64,000 nucleotides of DNA from positions 19,969 through 83,968 of the forward strand of contig NZ_ATGG01000004.1 of NCBI RefSeq assembly GCF_000413855.1, in the 5' to 3' direction. Made by a program: the position numbers and the translations under genes. Under the pieces are notes generated by a model, which had not been told where the DNA came from, ran no database searches, and saw only the letters and a program-made list of their open reading frames with translations. This document shows, one piece after another, positions 56,446-64,000 of the stretch; the first letter of the stretch is position 1, and each line of letters opens with the position of its first letter. The stretch is from Acinetobacter gyllenbergii CIP 110306 = MTCC 11365 (GTDB lineage Bacteria > Pseudomonadota > Gammaproteobacteria > Pseudomonadales > Moraxellaceae).

Positions 56446-57072
56446 TTATTTTTCTGAGCTATTGGTGAAATAACTGGTCATCAAGTTACGATAATCAGGA
56501 ATGTGATTTGAGAATAAAGCACCTAAGCCTTCGATGTCATTGCGCCAGTCACGGTGCAGTTCACAGGCCATCCCAAACCAGGTCATCAATTGCGCACCTG
56601 CTTGCGACATACGATCCCACGCTGCATCACGGGTTAAGGCATTGAATGTTCCTGAAGCATCGGTAATCACAAATACCTCAAAGTCTTCTGCCAGTGCAGA
56701 CAGGGCAGGGAAAGCCACGCAGACCTCAGTCACTACACCCGCGATAATCAATTGTTTTTTACCTGTGGCTTTCACTGCTTTGACAAAGTCTTCATTGTCC
56801 CAGGCATTAATTTGGCCTGGACGAGCGATATAAGGGGCATCGGGAAACAGTTCTTTCAGCTCTGGTACCAATGGACCATTTGGGCCATTTTCAAAGCTGG
56901 TGGTGAGAATTGTCGGCAGGTTGAAGTATTTTGCAGCATCAGCCAATGCCAAGACATTGTTTTTAAATTTGTCTGGATCAATATCCCGAACCAATGAAAG
57001 TAGCCCCGCTTGATGGTCGACCAAAAGTACGGCTGCGTTGTCTTTGTCTAGGCGAATATAGTCTTTAGTCAT
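56446..57072 (-). CDS. Isochorismatase-family hydrolase, YcaC type, copy 2
   Basis: 208 residues, the length of E. coli YcaC. Asp19 (VLLVDHQAGL) and Cys118 (VVTEVCVAFPALSAL) sit at YcaC's positions; residue 84 is Arg (IARPGQINAWDN) where many family members have Lys. Octameric hydrolase of unknown physiological substrate. GAGGATAC precedes the ATG, the same leader as copy 1 and sfnG. Upstream lie 286 nt, then a divergent pirin gene. Confidence 0.9.
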   Translation of the reverse strand: MTKDYIRLDKDNAAVLLVDHQAGLLSLVRDIDPDKFKNNVLALADAAKYFNLPTILTTSFENGPNGPLVPELKELFPDAPYIARPGQINAWDNEDFVKAVKATGKKQLIIAGVVTEVCVAFPALSALAEDFEVFVITDASGTFNALTRDAAWDRMSQAGAQLMTWFGMACELHRDWRNDIEGLGALFSNHIPDYRNLMTSYFTNSSEK

Positions 57073-57358
57073 GGTTGTATCCTCATGTTTTTGTAGAAAA
57101 GAACACGGAAAAGACAGTGAGTTTCCGTCGTGCTTGAAATTATGCTAGTTAAGTTTTTCATGTAGATGAAGCGTAAAAAATGAGATAAACAATATCAAAA
57201 ATAGGATGATTGATAGTGTTTAGGGTTCAATACAGTTTTTAATTTTAAATTGTCCTATATGTAGAATAATGTGTTGTCATTCTGAGGCTATAAGCACGGT
57301 GTGAGGAGGCGTAAAATAGACCTCAAGAACAGAGTTTCTACCTTATAGGAGAAAGCGA

Positions 57359-58225
57359 ATGAAAAGAATTCTTGGTGTGTATCAAAACAAACACATGCAC
57401 TGGGTTGGTGATGGTTTTCCAGTCTATAACTTGTTTTCTTATGACCGTTTAGGTCAAAGCATTAGTCCATTTCTACTCTTGGACTATGCTGCACCGTATC
57501 AATTTGATCCAACCACAGCTCAGCATGGTGTGGGTTCGCATCCGCATCGTGGCTTTGAAACGGTAACCATTGCCTATCAAGGTGAGGTCACCCATAAAGA
57601 TTCGAGTGGCGGTGGTGGAACCATCAAAGCAGGTGATGTGCAGTGGATGACCGCAGGTGGTGGGATTTTGCATCAAGAGTTTCATTCGCCTGAGTTTGCC
57701 CATCAAGGTGGTTTGTTTGAAATGGTTCAGTTGTGGGTTAATTTGCCAGCGCATTCGAAAATGACGCCAGCAAAATACCAAGCCATTGAAGCCGATCAAA
57801 TTCAGCACATTAAATTGGATGATGCGGGTAGCGAAATGCGGGTGATTGCAGGTCAATATCAAGACACCGCTGGTGCAGCAACCACTTTTAGCCCAGTCAA
57901 TGTTTGGGATGGCATGATTGTAAAAGATCAGGAACATACTTTTTATGCGACTGAAGGTCATACCACATTGTTGGTTTTGCTTTCTGGTCAGGTGATCTTA
58001 AATGAGAACCAAAGCATAGAAGCACCGAGTTTGGTGGTACTGAGCCGTGAAGAAATTGACTTTAGCATCAAGGCCGAACAAGACAGTAAATTCCTGATCT
58101 TGACAGGCCAACCACTGAATGAGCCGATTGAAGGTTATGGGCCGTTTGTCATGAACAGCAAAGCGGAAATCATGGATGCGGTTCGTGATTTCAATAGCGG
58201 TAAATTTGGTTCGATGGAAGCTTAA
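57359..58225 (+). CDS. Pirin-family protein
   Basis: 288 residues, bicupin. The metal-binding first cupin has SHPHRGFETVTIAYQGEVTHKDSSG and AGGGILHQEFHSPE; pirin signature FEMVQLWVNLPAHSKMTPAKYQ. The C-terminal cupin is degenerate. Bacterial pirins act as quercetinase-like dioxygenases or metabolic regulators; which applies is unknown. AGGAG lies upstream. Divergent from the YcaC-type gene. Confidence 0.92.
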   Translation: MKRILGVYQNKHMHWVGDGFPVYNLFSYDRLGQSISPFLLLDYAAPYQFDPTTAQHGVGSHPHRGFETVTIAYQGEVTHKDSSGGGGTIKAGDVQWMTAGGGILHQEFHSPEFAHQGGLFEMVQLWVNLPAHSKMTPAKYQAIEADQIQHIKLDDAGSEMRVIAGQYQDTAGAATTFSPVNVWDGMIVKDQEHTFYATEGHTTLLVLLSGQVILNENQSIEAPSLVVLSREEIDFSIKAEQDSKFLILTGQPLNEPIEGYGPFVMNSKAEIMDAVRDFNSGKFGSMEA

Positions 58226-58255
58226 ATGCTGAGCTAAATTAGTTGCATATATAAG

Positions 58256-58288
58256 AAAGCCTATCACTCCGTTAGAGTGATAGGCTTT
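58256..58288 (+). terminator. Hairpin after pirin gene
   Basis: 14-bp perfect stem AAAGCCTATCACTC / GAGTGATAGGCTTT with loop CGTTA. Poor T-run (TTTCGCTG). Confidence 0.75.
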
Positions 58289-58658
58289 CGCTGTAAGGGT
58301 CCTCTATTGATTTTTTTAATATTATGTCACTTATAATTATTCAGCTTGTTATGTGACTTTATTCTCGTTGTTGTTCAATAAACATAGCACTGAATTAGGG
58401 CAATGGGAAGTCGGTAAAGTGCTGAAAATGAAAAAATATAGAATGTTCTGTATATTTTTGTGGCCTAAAATGTAATAAATTTAATTTTTTCATTATGTTA
58501 AGATAGAAATGCAATTTGTGATGAAATGTAACAAAAAATCAACAACGATATTACGACAAAAGTCTGGCAGAAGCCCTGAATCTGGTATTTTTTAATACCG
58601 TGTTTCGCTTAACTATCAGTCATAATCAAGAAAAATCATCAACTGATGGGACATAATT
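58289..58658 (+). other. Intergenic region before flavoprotein gene
   Basis: 370 nt, AT-rich. No gene. A small hairpin GGTATT-TTTT-AATACC is at 58584-58599. The promoter of the following three-gene cluster should lie here, but I cannot fix it. Confidence 0.35.
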
Positions 58659-59957
58659 TTGGATATTGCAATTATTGGCAGTGGAATGGCAGGACTTGCC
58701 TCAGCCAGAATCCTACATGATGCAGGGCATAAGGTAACGATATTCGAAGCACTCGCAGGGCGAGGCATGGATAGTCATAGTATTGATTTTGATGGTGGCA
58801 TTATTGATGCCCCGCTACGTGTAATGAATCCAAAGCTTTGGCAAAATACTTTAAGTTTAGCCAGCTATTTAGGTATCGAAACTTTCCCTGTCCGTACCTT
58901 TATGGCTTGCAGTTGGTTGTTTGAAGATAAAACCGATACATGGCTCACCACTTCACGTAGCCGTATCGGCAATTTCCCGATTATTAATAACCGCAAAGGC
59001 ATTCAGCAATATGGTTGGCGCTTGGTCAAAGGCATGTTGCAACTGAAAACTGCGGTACATCAATTCTTTAAATCAGAGAATCAGGACATCACACTAGCTG
59101 AATTCATGAATCAATATCATATTGAGGAAGTGTTTTGGCATGGTACGGTGATGCCTGTGCTGTATACCATTTGTACTTGCCATCCTAAAACCATTGGAGA
59201 ATGGCCAGCCAAACCTTTATTGGAATTTATTCGTCAGTTGACCGAAGGTGAAGCCTTATTGCGAATGAAAGGTGGAACGCCTGCACTGGTCAATCGCTTG
59301 ATTGAAGGCATTGAAATTCATAGTGGTTCGCCTGTTCAAAAAGTTGAAGAGCAGGGCGAAAAAGTTTTGGTGGAAAATGCACAGGGTGAAAGCCAATTAT
59401 TTGACCGTGTGGTGATTGCGACACCAACCCCAGTAATTGAAGATTTTCTCAAGCAACCACAATTTGCTGAGGATATTGCCTTGCTGAAAAAATTCCGCTT
59501 TGAGCAGGGTGATTTGGTGATTCACACCGATCCAATTGTGATGCCGCAACGCCGTAAAGATTGGGCGGTATTGAGCTATATGATGGATCGTAAATTTACC
59601 CGTCAGCAATTTACCGTGTGGATTAATGCGATTGAACCCAGCTTGGTGGGTAAAAATGCCGTGTTCCAGACGTGGTGTCCGGTGATTGATATCGATCCAA
59701 AGAAAGTGATTTCCAAAGTCAAACTCACTCGCGCAGTGGTTGATTCGGAAACCGTGGCTTTGAATAAACAAATTCAACAACGTCATTTAGATTTAAACCG
59801 TAAAGTGTTTTATTGCGGTTCATGGTCATGTGATGGCTTGCCAATTTTAGAATCTGCTGTGACATCAGCGATGCATATTTCTGAAATCTTAGGTGCAGCC
59901 GTACCTTTTGTTGGATTAAAACCAAAAGTTAAAGTTGCGCCTGAACTCGGTTATTAA
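58659..59957 (+). CDS. FAD/NAD(P)-binding amine-oxidase-like flavoprotein
   Basis: 432 residues from TTG 58659; GGGA stands upstream and the Rossmann motif starts at residue 2 (DIAIIGSGMAGLASARILHDAGHKVTIFEA), so no earlier start is plausible. An NAD(P)-binding Rossmann / amine oxidase-like domain, with the C-terminal FAD motif VFYCGSWSCDGLPILESAVTSA. Related proteins sit beside cyclopropane or methyl transfer genes in lipid modification loci. Here a methyltransferase follows 2 nt later. Substrate unknown. Confidence 0.82.
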   Translation: MDIAIIGSGMAGLASARILHDAGHKVTIFEALAGRGMDSHSIDFDGGIIDAPLRVMNPKLWQNTLSLASYLGIETFPVRTFMACSWLFEDKTDTWLTTSRSRIGNFPIINNRKGIQQYGWRLVKGMLQLKTAVHQFFKSENQDITLAEFMNQYHIEEVFWHGTVMPVLYTICTCHPKTIGEWPAKPLLEFIRQLTEGEALLRMKGGTPALVNRLIEGIEIHSGSPVQKVEEQGEKVLVENAQGESQLFDRVVIATPTPVIEDFLKQPQFAEDIALLKKFRFEQGDLVIHTDPIVMPQRRKDWAVLSYMMDRKFTRQQFTVWINAIEPSLVGKNAVFQTWCPVIDIDPKKVISKVKLTRAVVDSETVALNKQIQQRHLDLNRKVFYCGSWSCDGLPILESAVTSAMHISEILGAAVPFVGLKPKVKVAPELGY

Positions 59958-59959
59958 GC

Positions 59960-60787
59960 ATGACCACCTTCAAGCAAGCGTTGATCGAAAAAGTCATTGG
60001 GCATAAATATGCGATTGATGCCAAACGACTTGGTGATGATGCATGGCTTGCTTGGAGTAATTTAGGTTTTTGGCAAAGCCAACATGATAGTTATCCACAA
60101 GCCTGCCAAAGTCTGGCTGATCAAATTGCACAATCCATTCAACTGAAATCCACAGATCGTGTTCTAGATCTGGGTTGTGGACAAGGTGCCAGTCTGTTGC
60201 ATTGGCTCCAGCATTATCACATTCAACAACTTAGTGCTGTTGAGTTACAGCCCGAATGCGTCAAACGAATTCAAAAACAATTACCGCAGGTTCAAATTCA
60301 TTGTGGATCTTTTTTGAATTTAAAAACACTCGGACTTTTGAATTCATTTGATGTGGTGCTGTGTATAGATGCGGCTTATCACAGTGATTTGAATTCATTT
60401 CTTGAATCCACATCTCCAGTTTTGAATTCAAAAGGTCGCATCGCATTTCACACGCTAATGTGGTCGGAAAATTGGCTACAGTGTTCTACTCTACAAAAAC
60501 AAAAATATCGCTATCTATTAAAAAGTGCCGATGTGAATTGGCAGTATTTGATGGATCAGCAGCAGTTGGGACAGACTTTAGCGCAGCATGGTTTTGGTGA
60601 AATTCAAATTCAGGATTTTTCCGAACCTGTATTGAATGGTTTTGCTGAATATATCGAAACACAAAAAAATGAAAAATCTGCCTTTGATTTGGCCCAACTC
60701 AAAATAAACATGACTGCCAAGTTGTGCCGAAAACTCTACCAAGATGAATTAGTACGTTATATTCAAATCAGCGCAGTAAAAAAGTGA
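59960..60787 (+). CDS. SAM-dependent methyltransferase (class I)
   Basis: 275 residues. Motif I VLDLGCGQGASLLHWL, then LSAVELQPECVKRI and FDVVLCIDAAYHSDLNSFLES. N-terminal KVIGHKYAIDAKRLGDDAWLAWSNLGFW resembles cyclopropane-fatty-acid-synthase-like or small-molecule methyltransferases without their full-length domain. Three LNS-x units fall on GAATTC repeats within 130 nt. Tightly coupled to the flavoprotein; probably act on the same substrate. Confidence 0.85.
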   Translation: MTTFKQALIEKVIGHKYAIDAKRLGDDAWLAWSNLGFWQSQHDSYPQACQSLADQIAQSIQLKSTDRVLDLGCGQGASLLHWLQHYHIQQLSAVELQPECVKRIQKQLPQVQIHCGSFLNLKTLGLLNSFDVVLCIDAAYHSDLNSFLESTSPVLNSKGRIAFHTLMWSENWLQCSTLQKQKYRYLLKSADVNWQYLMDQQQLGQTLAQHGFGEIQIQDFSEPVLNGFAEYIETQKNEKSAFDLAQLKINMTAKLCRKLYQDELVRYIQISAVKK

Positions 60788-60794
60788 GAACAAG

Positions 60795-61217
60795 ATGCCA
60801 AATCAATATAAAGGTTCATGCCTGTGTGGGGCAGTGAGCTATCAGGCCGAGGTTGCGCCACGTTATCGTTTTAATTGTCATTGTCGTGATTGTCAGAAAG
60901 CTACAGGCAGTGCTTATGCGCCAATTGCCTTCTTTCATCAGTCCGAACTAAAAATTGAAGGTGAGCTGAAATATTTTGAGTCTTTGGGACTGTCAGGCAA
61001 GCCGATCCGCCGTGCATTTTGCCCCAATTGTGGCTCACAAATGTTTGGCCTACCCGAACTTGTACCTGAAATGATTTCGATACGTGCAGGAACGCTGGAT
61101 GATCCTAATTTGTATCAACCACAAGCAGAATGTTTTGTGAGTCATGCAAATGAATGGGATTTATTAAATCCGAATATTTCGCATTTTGAAAAAATGATGG
61201 GGAAGAAACGAGAATAA
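60795..61217 (+). CDS. GFA (glutathione-dependent formaldehyde-activating-like) family protein
   Basis: 140 residues, CENP-V/GFA zinc fold. Cys ligands: GSCLCGAVSY, FNCHCRDCQKATGS and AFCPNCGSQMFG. Family name comes from Gfa, but most members have unknown reactions. 7 nt after the methyltransferase: third gene of the cluster. Confidence 0.9.
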   Translation: MPNQYKGSCLCGAVSYQAEVAPRYRFNCHCRDCQKATGSAYAPIAFFHQSELKIEGELKYFESLGLSGKPIRRAFCPNCGSQMFGLPELVPEMISIRAGTLDDPNLYQPQAECFVSHANEWDLLNPNISHFEKMMGKKRE

Positions 61218-61226
61218 AGCGAGAAA

Positions 61227-61302
<76 letters not shown>

Positions 61303-61402
61303 AACGTGGCGAGAATTCTACAGAATCTAATTAAAAAAACAAGCGAAAAAATGAGCAATCAGATAAATTTAATTGGATTGTCGAATTTTCGCCAATTTCA
61401 GC

Positions 61403-61729
61403 TTAGCTATTGAGTGCATAGACAAAAGAATCAATCACTTCACCTGTACTTAAGTGTGCTTGAACAGGGACACGTTGATAGCCTGCACCCTCGAATTCAT
61501 CCAGTGCTTGCCAGTGTTGTTCTAGATTGTCTGAGAAGAACACAAATCCAGACACCTTTTGATCTGTTTGATCAAGCACAATGCCCGGAAAGCCGAGTTC
61601 AGCTCCCCAACCTTGTTGTTTGAATGTGCCAAATACATGTGCATCTGCCCACGTACCACCAATATTTTCCATGATATGGGCATTGGGACGGTTGGGTCCT
61701 AAAGTGCCGTAAACAAATAAACTGAGCAT
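61403..61729 (-). CDS. Gamma-glutamylcyclotransferase-like (GGCT/YtfP) protein
   Basis: 108 residues from ATG 61729; the frame is open to 61990, but the upstream part has no family similarity and overlaps the next gene. The core begins with LFVYGTLGPNRPNAH (substrate-binding YGTL) and has DEFEGAGYQRVPV near the C-terminus, with SDNLEQHWQALDEFEG typical of the family. Small-molecule cyclotransferase by fold; substrate unknown. Confidence 0.82.
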   Translation of the reverse strand: MLSLFVYGTLGPNRPNAHIMENIGGTWADAHVFGTFKQQGWGAELGFPGIVLDQTDQKVSGFVFFSDNLEQHWQALDEFEGAGYQRVPVQAHLSTGEVIDSFVYALNS

Positions 61730-61805
61730 AGTGAAAGCTAGAAAGTAAAACAAATAGAGTAGCAAAAATGGATAAGTGTGGGTATCAGATGAGAAAATGA
61801 TTTTT

Positions 61806-62288
61806 CTATTTCTCGGCCCACCAGTCATTTGGCAATTGTTTAAGGATTGAAAGCTTAGAAATGACCACCCAAATTTGGTTGTTCGGTAATACTCTAAGGC
61901 GGTGATCGTTATATTCGAAAATATCATTATTGCTTGATACTCTTGGTTCTCCCAGTTGTTGCTTAAATTTGGTTGAATATTCAGCAGCAAGCTGTTTAAC
62001 TTTATGGCGATCTTTTTTATAAAGTTCTTCTGTTAAATTTCTGGGTTCATTCACAATGAAAAAACGGATCTCCTCGACAAAGTTATTGACAATATGAGCT
62101 TGCCCTTTAATATTTTTTTTGCCTGTAAAACTGAAATAACCTTCGCGAGCAGCAACTCGACTTAGACCACATTTCTTTGCAGCTTCTTTAAATGTTTCAG
62201 GGCGCCATAATTCTGGTGTTTGAATAATAAACTGATAGAGTTGCCAAATTTCTTCTGTAGATAATGTATCTCTTCCATAAATTTGCAT
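61806..62288 (-). CDS. Uncharacterised protein with HTH-like segment
   Basis: 160 residues; a GGAAA site stands upstream of the ATG. No family recognised. Residues about 32-53 (ETFKEAAKKCGLSRVAAREGYF) read like a helix-turn-helix and resemble the HTH-like segments of the repeat protein encoded divergently at 62515. The rest is charged and helical (NFVEEIRFF, EELYKKDRHKVKQLAAEYSTKFKQQLGEP), ending in NQIWVVISKLSIL...WWAEK. Low GC compared with neighbours. Confidence 0.6.
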   Translation of the reverse strand: MQIYGRDTLSTEEIWQLYQFIIQTPELWRPETFKEAAKKCGLSRVAAREGYFSFTGKKNIKGQAHIVNNFVEEIRFFIVNEPRNLTEELYKKDRHKVKQLAAEYSTKFKQQLGEPRVSSNNDIFEYNDHRLRVLPNNQIWVVISKLSILKQLPNDWWAEK

Positions 62289-62514
62289 TTCATAATTTCC
62301 TTTATACTGAATTTTATGAATTCATATTTTTCTACGTTTTTCAAATAAAAGAATGCCAAAAAAAATTATTTAAAACAATACACATAATAGGTCAGTTTAA
62401 TATCCATATTAGGTTGATTGTTGATCTTTAAAATAAAGATTAGTTAGTATCAAGCATATTAAGAAGCCTGATGGATACGGCTTTATATTGGATTGTGAGC
62501 AGTGAAATAAAATA

Positions 62515-63771
62515 ATGGGAAAATATAAACATTTTAAAATTAAAACCGTTAAGGATTGGGAGGGGGAGTACTGGGATGCCTATGAGGAGCGAAAAACACA
62601 TGTAGGTATTATGGTTTATCGTGGCTGGCCTTATGGACTGAGCGCTAAAGATGAGGGAGTTGGGCCAGGATTTTCAGTGATTTTAACGCCAGAAGTTGCT
62701 GATTTCGTAAAGGAATACAAAGTTTTTGAAGCTGCAAATAAGCTTGAGCTGTCTTTAAGTATGGTCGGTAAATTCAGGCGATTATTGGGGATTCAAAGAA
62801 ATTTTATCTATCGAAATGATCGATGGCTTTTGGCGCATCAAGATGAACTGTTGTATGACAGTTTAGACACATTAAAAGCTAAATATGGGCTAACGCGACC
62901 TCAAGTTTATCAACATAAAATCTGGTTGGCTGAACTTGTCGATATTCCTGTGCGTAAGAGACTTCGAAAAAAACAAGCTGAGGTGATTCAAGAACAATGG
63001 TTTCAAGCCAATAAACAACAGCTGAAAGGCTTAACTGTTCAAGAAATCGTAGAAAAATTTGATGTGAGTGTATTCATCGCTAAAAAATTTTATAACCGTA
63101 TTCGGCAAGCGCTAGATGAATTCAGTTTTTCTGAAAAATTTCAAAATGATAAGCAAGAAAAGCGGCAATGGCTATTGGATCATCAGGAGGAATTATTAAA
63201 CTCAGGAAAAACGGTTGCTGTCTTAGCGGATCAATTCCAAAAAATGCCAGGAGAAATTTTAAGAGCAAAAGCAAGATTAAGAGAAATCCTTGATATTCCA
63301 AAAATTAAGGCGCAAAAAGAGGCTTGGTTCGCGTTACATCAGCATGATCTATTGAATCCTGAGCTGAGTAATGCCGATTTAGTTAAAAAGCTTGGTCTGA
63401 GCCTTGAACAAATTTTTCGGAAGAAAGATGAATTAAGACAGCGTTTAGGACGTCCAAAACATAAGGATCAAGTGCAGGCATGGCGTTTAGAAAATCAGGA
63501 GATTTTATTAGACTTACATTTGAGTGTGACTGAAATTGCAAAAAAATTAAAACGGAGTGAAAAATATATTATTAAAAATCGTATGATTTTAAGAAAATTT
63601 CTAAATATTACGATTGAGGATCAAAAGAGAGCTTGGGTAAAACAACACCAACAGGATTTGGAGCAATTCAGTATTGCGAAAATACAAGAAAAATATCAGT
63701 TGGGTCGCTATGTTGTTCAAGGTTATCGAAGACTTTTATTTGAAATGACACAAAATGAAAACAGTTCATAA
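62515..63771 (+). CDS. Uncharacterised tandem HTH-like-repeat protein
   Basis: 418 residues. A ~60-residue N-terminal domain (VKDWEGEYWDAYEERKTHVGIMVYRGWPYG) precedes an HTH-like unit (59-92) and six units that start with Trp at 104, 162, 219, 271, 323 and 374, spaced 58, 57, 52, 52 and 51. Each has W-x(6)-(H/N)Q/K-x(2)-L followed by a predicted HTH (for example ADLVKKLGLSLEQIFRKKDELRQRL). Very Lys/Gln/Leu-rich and low-GC. No known family; nucleic-acid binding is inferred. Weak ribosome binding site. vgrG starts 56 nt later. Confidence 0.7.
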   Translation: MGKYKHFKIKTVKDWEGEYWDAYEERKTHVGIMVYRGWPYGLSAKDEGVGPGFSVILTPEVADFVKEYKVFEAANKLELSLSMVGKFRRLLGIQRNFIYRNDRWLLAHQDELLYDSLDTLKAKYGLTRPQVYQHKIWLAELVDIPVRKRLRKKQAEVIQEQWFQANKQQLKGLTVQEIVEKFDVSVFIAKKFYNRIRQALDEFSFSEKFQNDKQEKRQWLLDHQEELLNSGKTVAVLADQFQKMPGEILRAKARLREILDIPKIKAQKEAWFALHQHDLLNPELSNADLVKKLGLSLEQIFRKKDELRQRLGRPKHKDQVQAWRLENQEILLDLHLSVTEIAKKLKRSEKYIIKNRMILRKFLNITIEDQKRAWVKQHQQDLEQFSIAKIQEKYQLGRYVVQGYRRLLFEMTQNENSS

Positions 63772-63827
63772 TTGAATCAGACAGGTCATTCTGGTAGCTT
63801 TTATTGATCAAGAATAAGGCAATAATA

Positions 63828-64000
63828 ATGTTGAATAATATCTTTAACGTCTTAGATAAATTAGGCGTTGGCACTCAAAAACGTGCGATGAGTATGCGGT
63901 TTTCAAATACAGCTCTAAATACTCAAATCATGCTGCAACGCCTAGAGGGTTATCATGGCATTAATGATGGATTATCTGTAGAACTGATCTGTTTATCGAC
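63828..64000 (+). CDS. vgrG: Type VI secretion tip protein VgrG, 5' end (partial)
   Basis: 57 codons before the window edge: MLNNIFNVLDKLGVGTQKRA, then MSMRFSNTALNTQIMLQRLEG and NDGLSVELICLS. This matches the N-terminus of Acinetobacter VgrG proteins (phage gp27-like start of the T6SS spike). AAGGC lies upstream of the ATG. Effector and immunity genes normally follow vgrG and are outside the window. Confidence 0.82.
   Translation, partial: MLNNIFNVLDKLGVGTQKRAMSMRFSNTALNTQIMLQRLEGYHGINDGLSVELICLS

Noticed and set aside
61403..61990. 195-residue version of GGCT-like protein
   Set aside because: The upstream part overlaps the 61806-62288 gene and has no similarity to the family; core starts at 61729.

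Overview
The window looks like one continuous piece of an Acinetobacter chromosome. The genus call rests on an Omp33-36 porin and two relatives, an intrinsic-type class D (OXA) beta-lactamase, a genus-typical VgrG N-terminus at the right edge, the gene orders ftsQ-ftsA-ftsZ-lpxC-dciA-M23-aceEF and MFS-ssb, and moderate-to-low GC. I cannot name the species. No insertion sequence, prophage, CRISPR array or rRNA operon is visible; there is one tRNA (Thr-TGT).

Layout. 1-6.2 kb: end of the division/cell-wall cluster (ddlB 3' end, ftsQ, ftsA, ftsZ, lpxC), dciA and an M23 peptidase. 6.4-11.1 kb: pyruvate dehydrogenase aceEF. 11.2-13.3 kb: a small membrane protein, a yybP-ykoY (Mn2+) riboswitch with its GDT1/UPF0016 exporter, and an MBL/ODP-like protein. 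13.5-18.9 kb: guaB, glmM, pdxH, recJ. 18.9-20.8 kb: two tandem Omp33-like porins. 21.2-26.0 kb: prfB with its programmed +1 frameshift, an ArsR/ene-reductase pair, waaA and rsmE. 26-30 kb: MscS channel, DUF805 protein, acs. 30-34 kb: isochorismatase/Lrp pair, dimethylsulfone monooxygenase sfnG with its FMN reductase, a NarL-type response regulator. 34.1-36.9 kb: omp33-36 and blaOXA, flanked by orphan terminators. 36.9-42.2 kb: a kynurenine catabolic operon (kynU, permease, formamidase-type hydrolase, porin) with a divergent Lrp-type regulator. 42.4-53.7 kb: a GGDEF protein, uvrA, TetR/dehydrogenase/DUF1304, tenA, a DUF475 membrane protein, MFS, ssb. 53.7-58.3 kb: two isochorismatase-type hydrolases, each with a LysR gene, and a pirin. 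58.6-61.3 kb: flavoprotein/methyltransferase/GFA cluster and tRNA-Thr. 61.4-64 kb: GGCT-like protein, two unrecognised HTH-like genes in divergent orientation, and the start of vgrG.

Most novel signals: (i) two orphan intrinsic terminators on either side of blaOXA, pointing at it from opposite sides, share the 11-nt loop-region sequence GCTTTCCCCAA, and each has a well-spaced sigma70-like promoter about 110 nt upstream. They look like sibling C-rich-loop small RNAs, and the loop can pair over 7 nt with the Shine-Dalgarno of the porin at 18908-19765. (ii) A 418-residue protein next to vgrG is built of six roughly 52-58-residue repeats, each starting with Trp and carrying an HTH-like segment. 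(iii) A 25-codon ORF with a full AGGAGGA Shine-Dalgarno lies upstream of prfB. All calls come from reading the sequence; no database search was possible.
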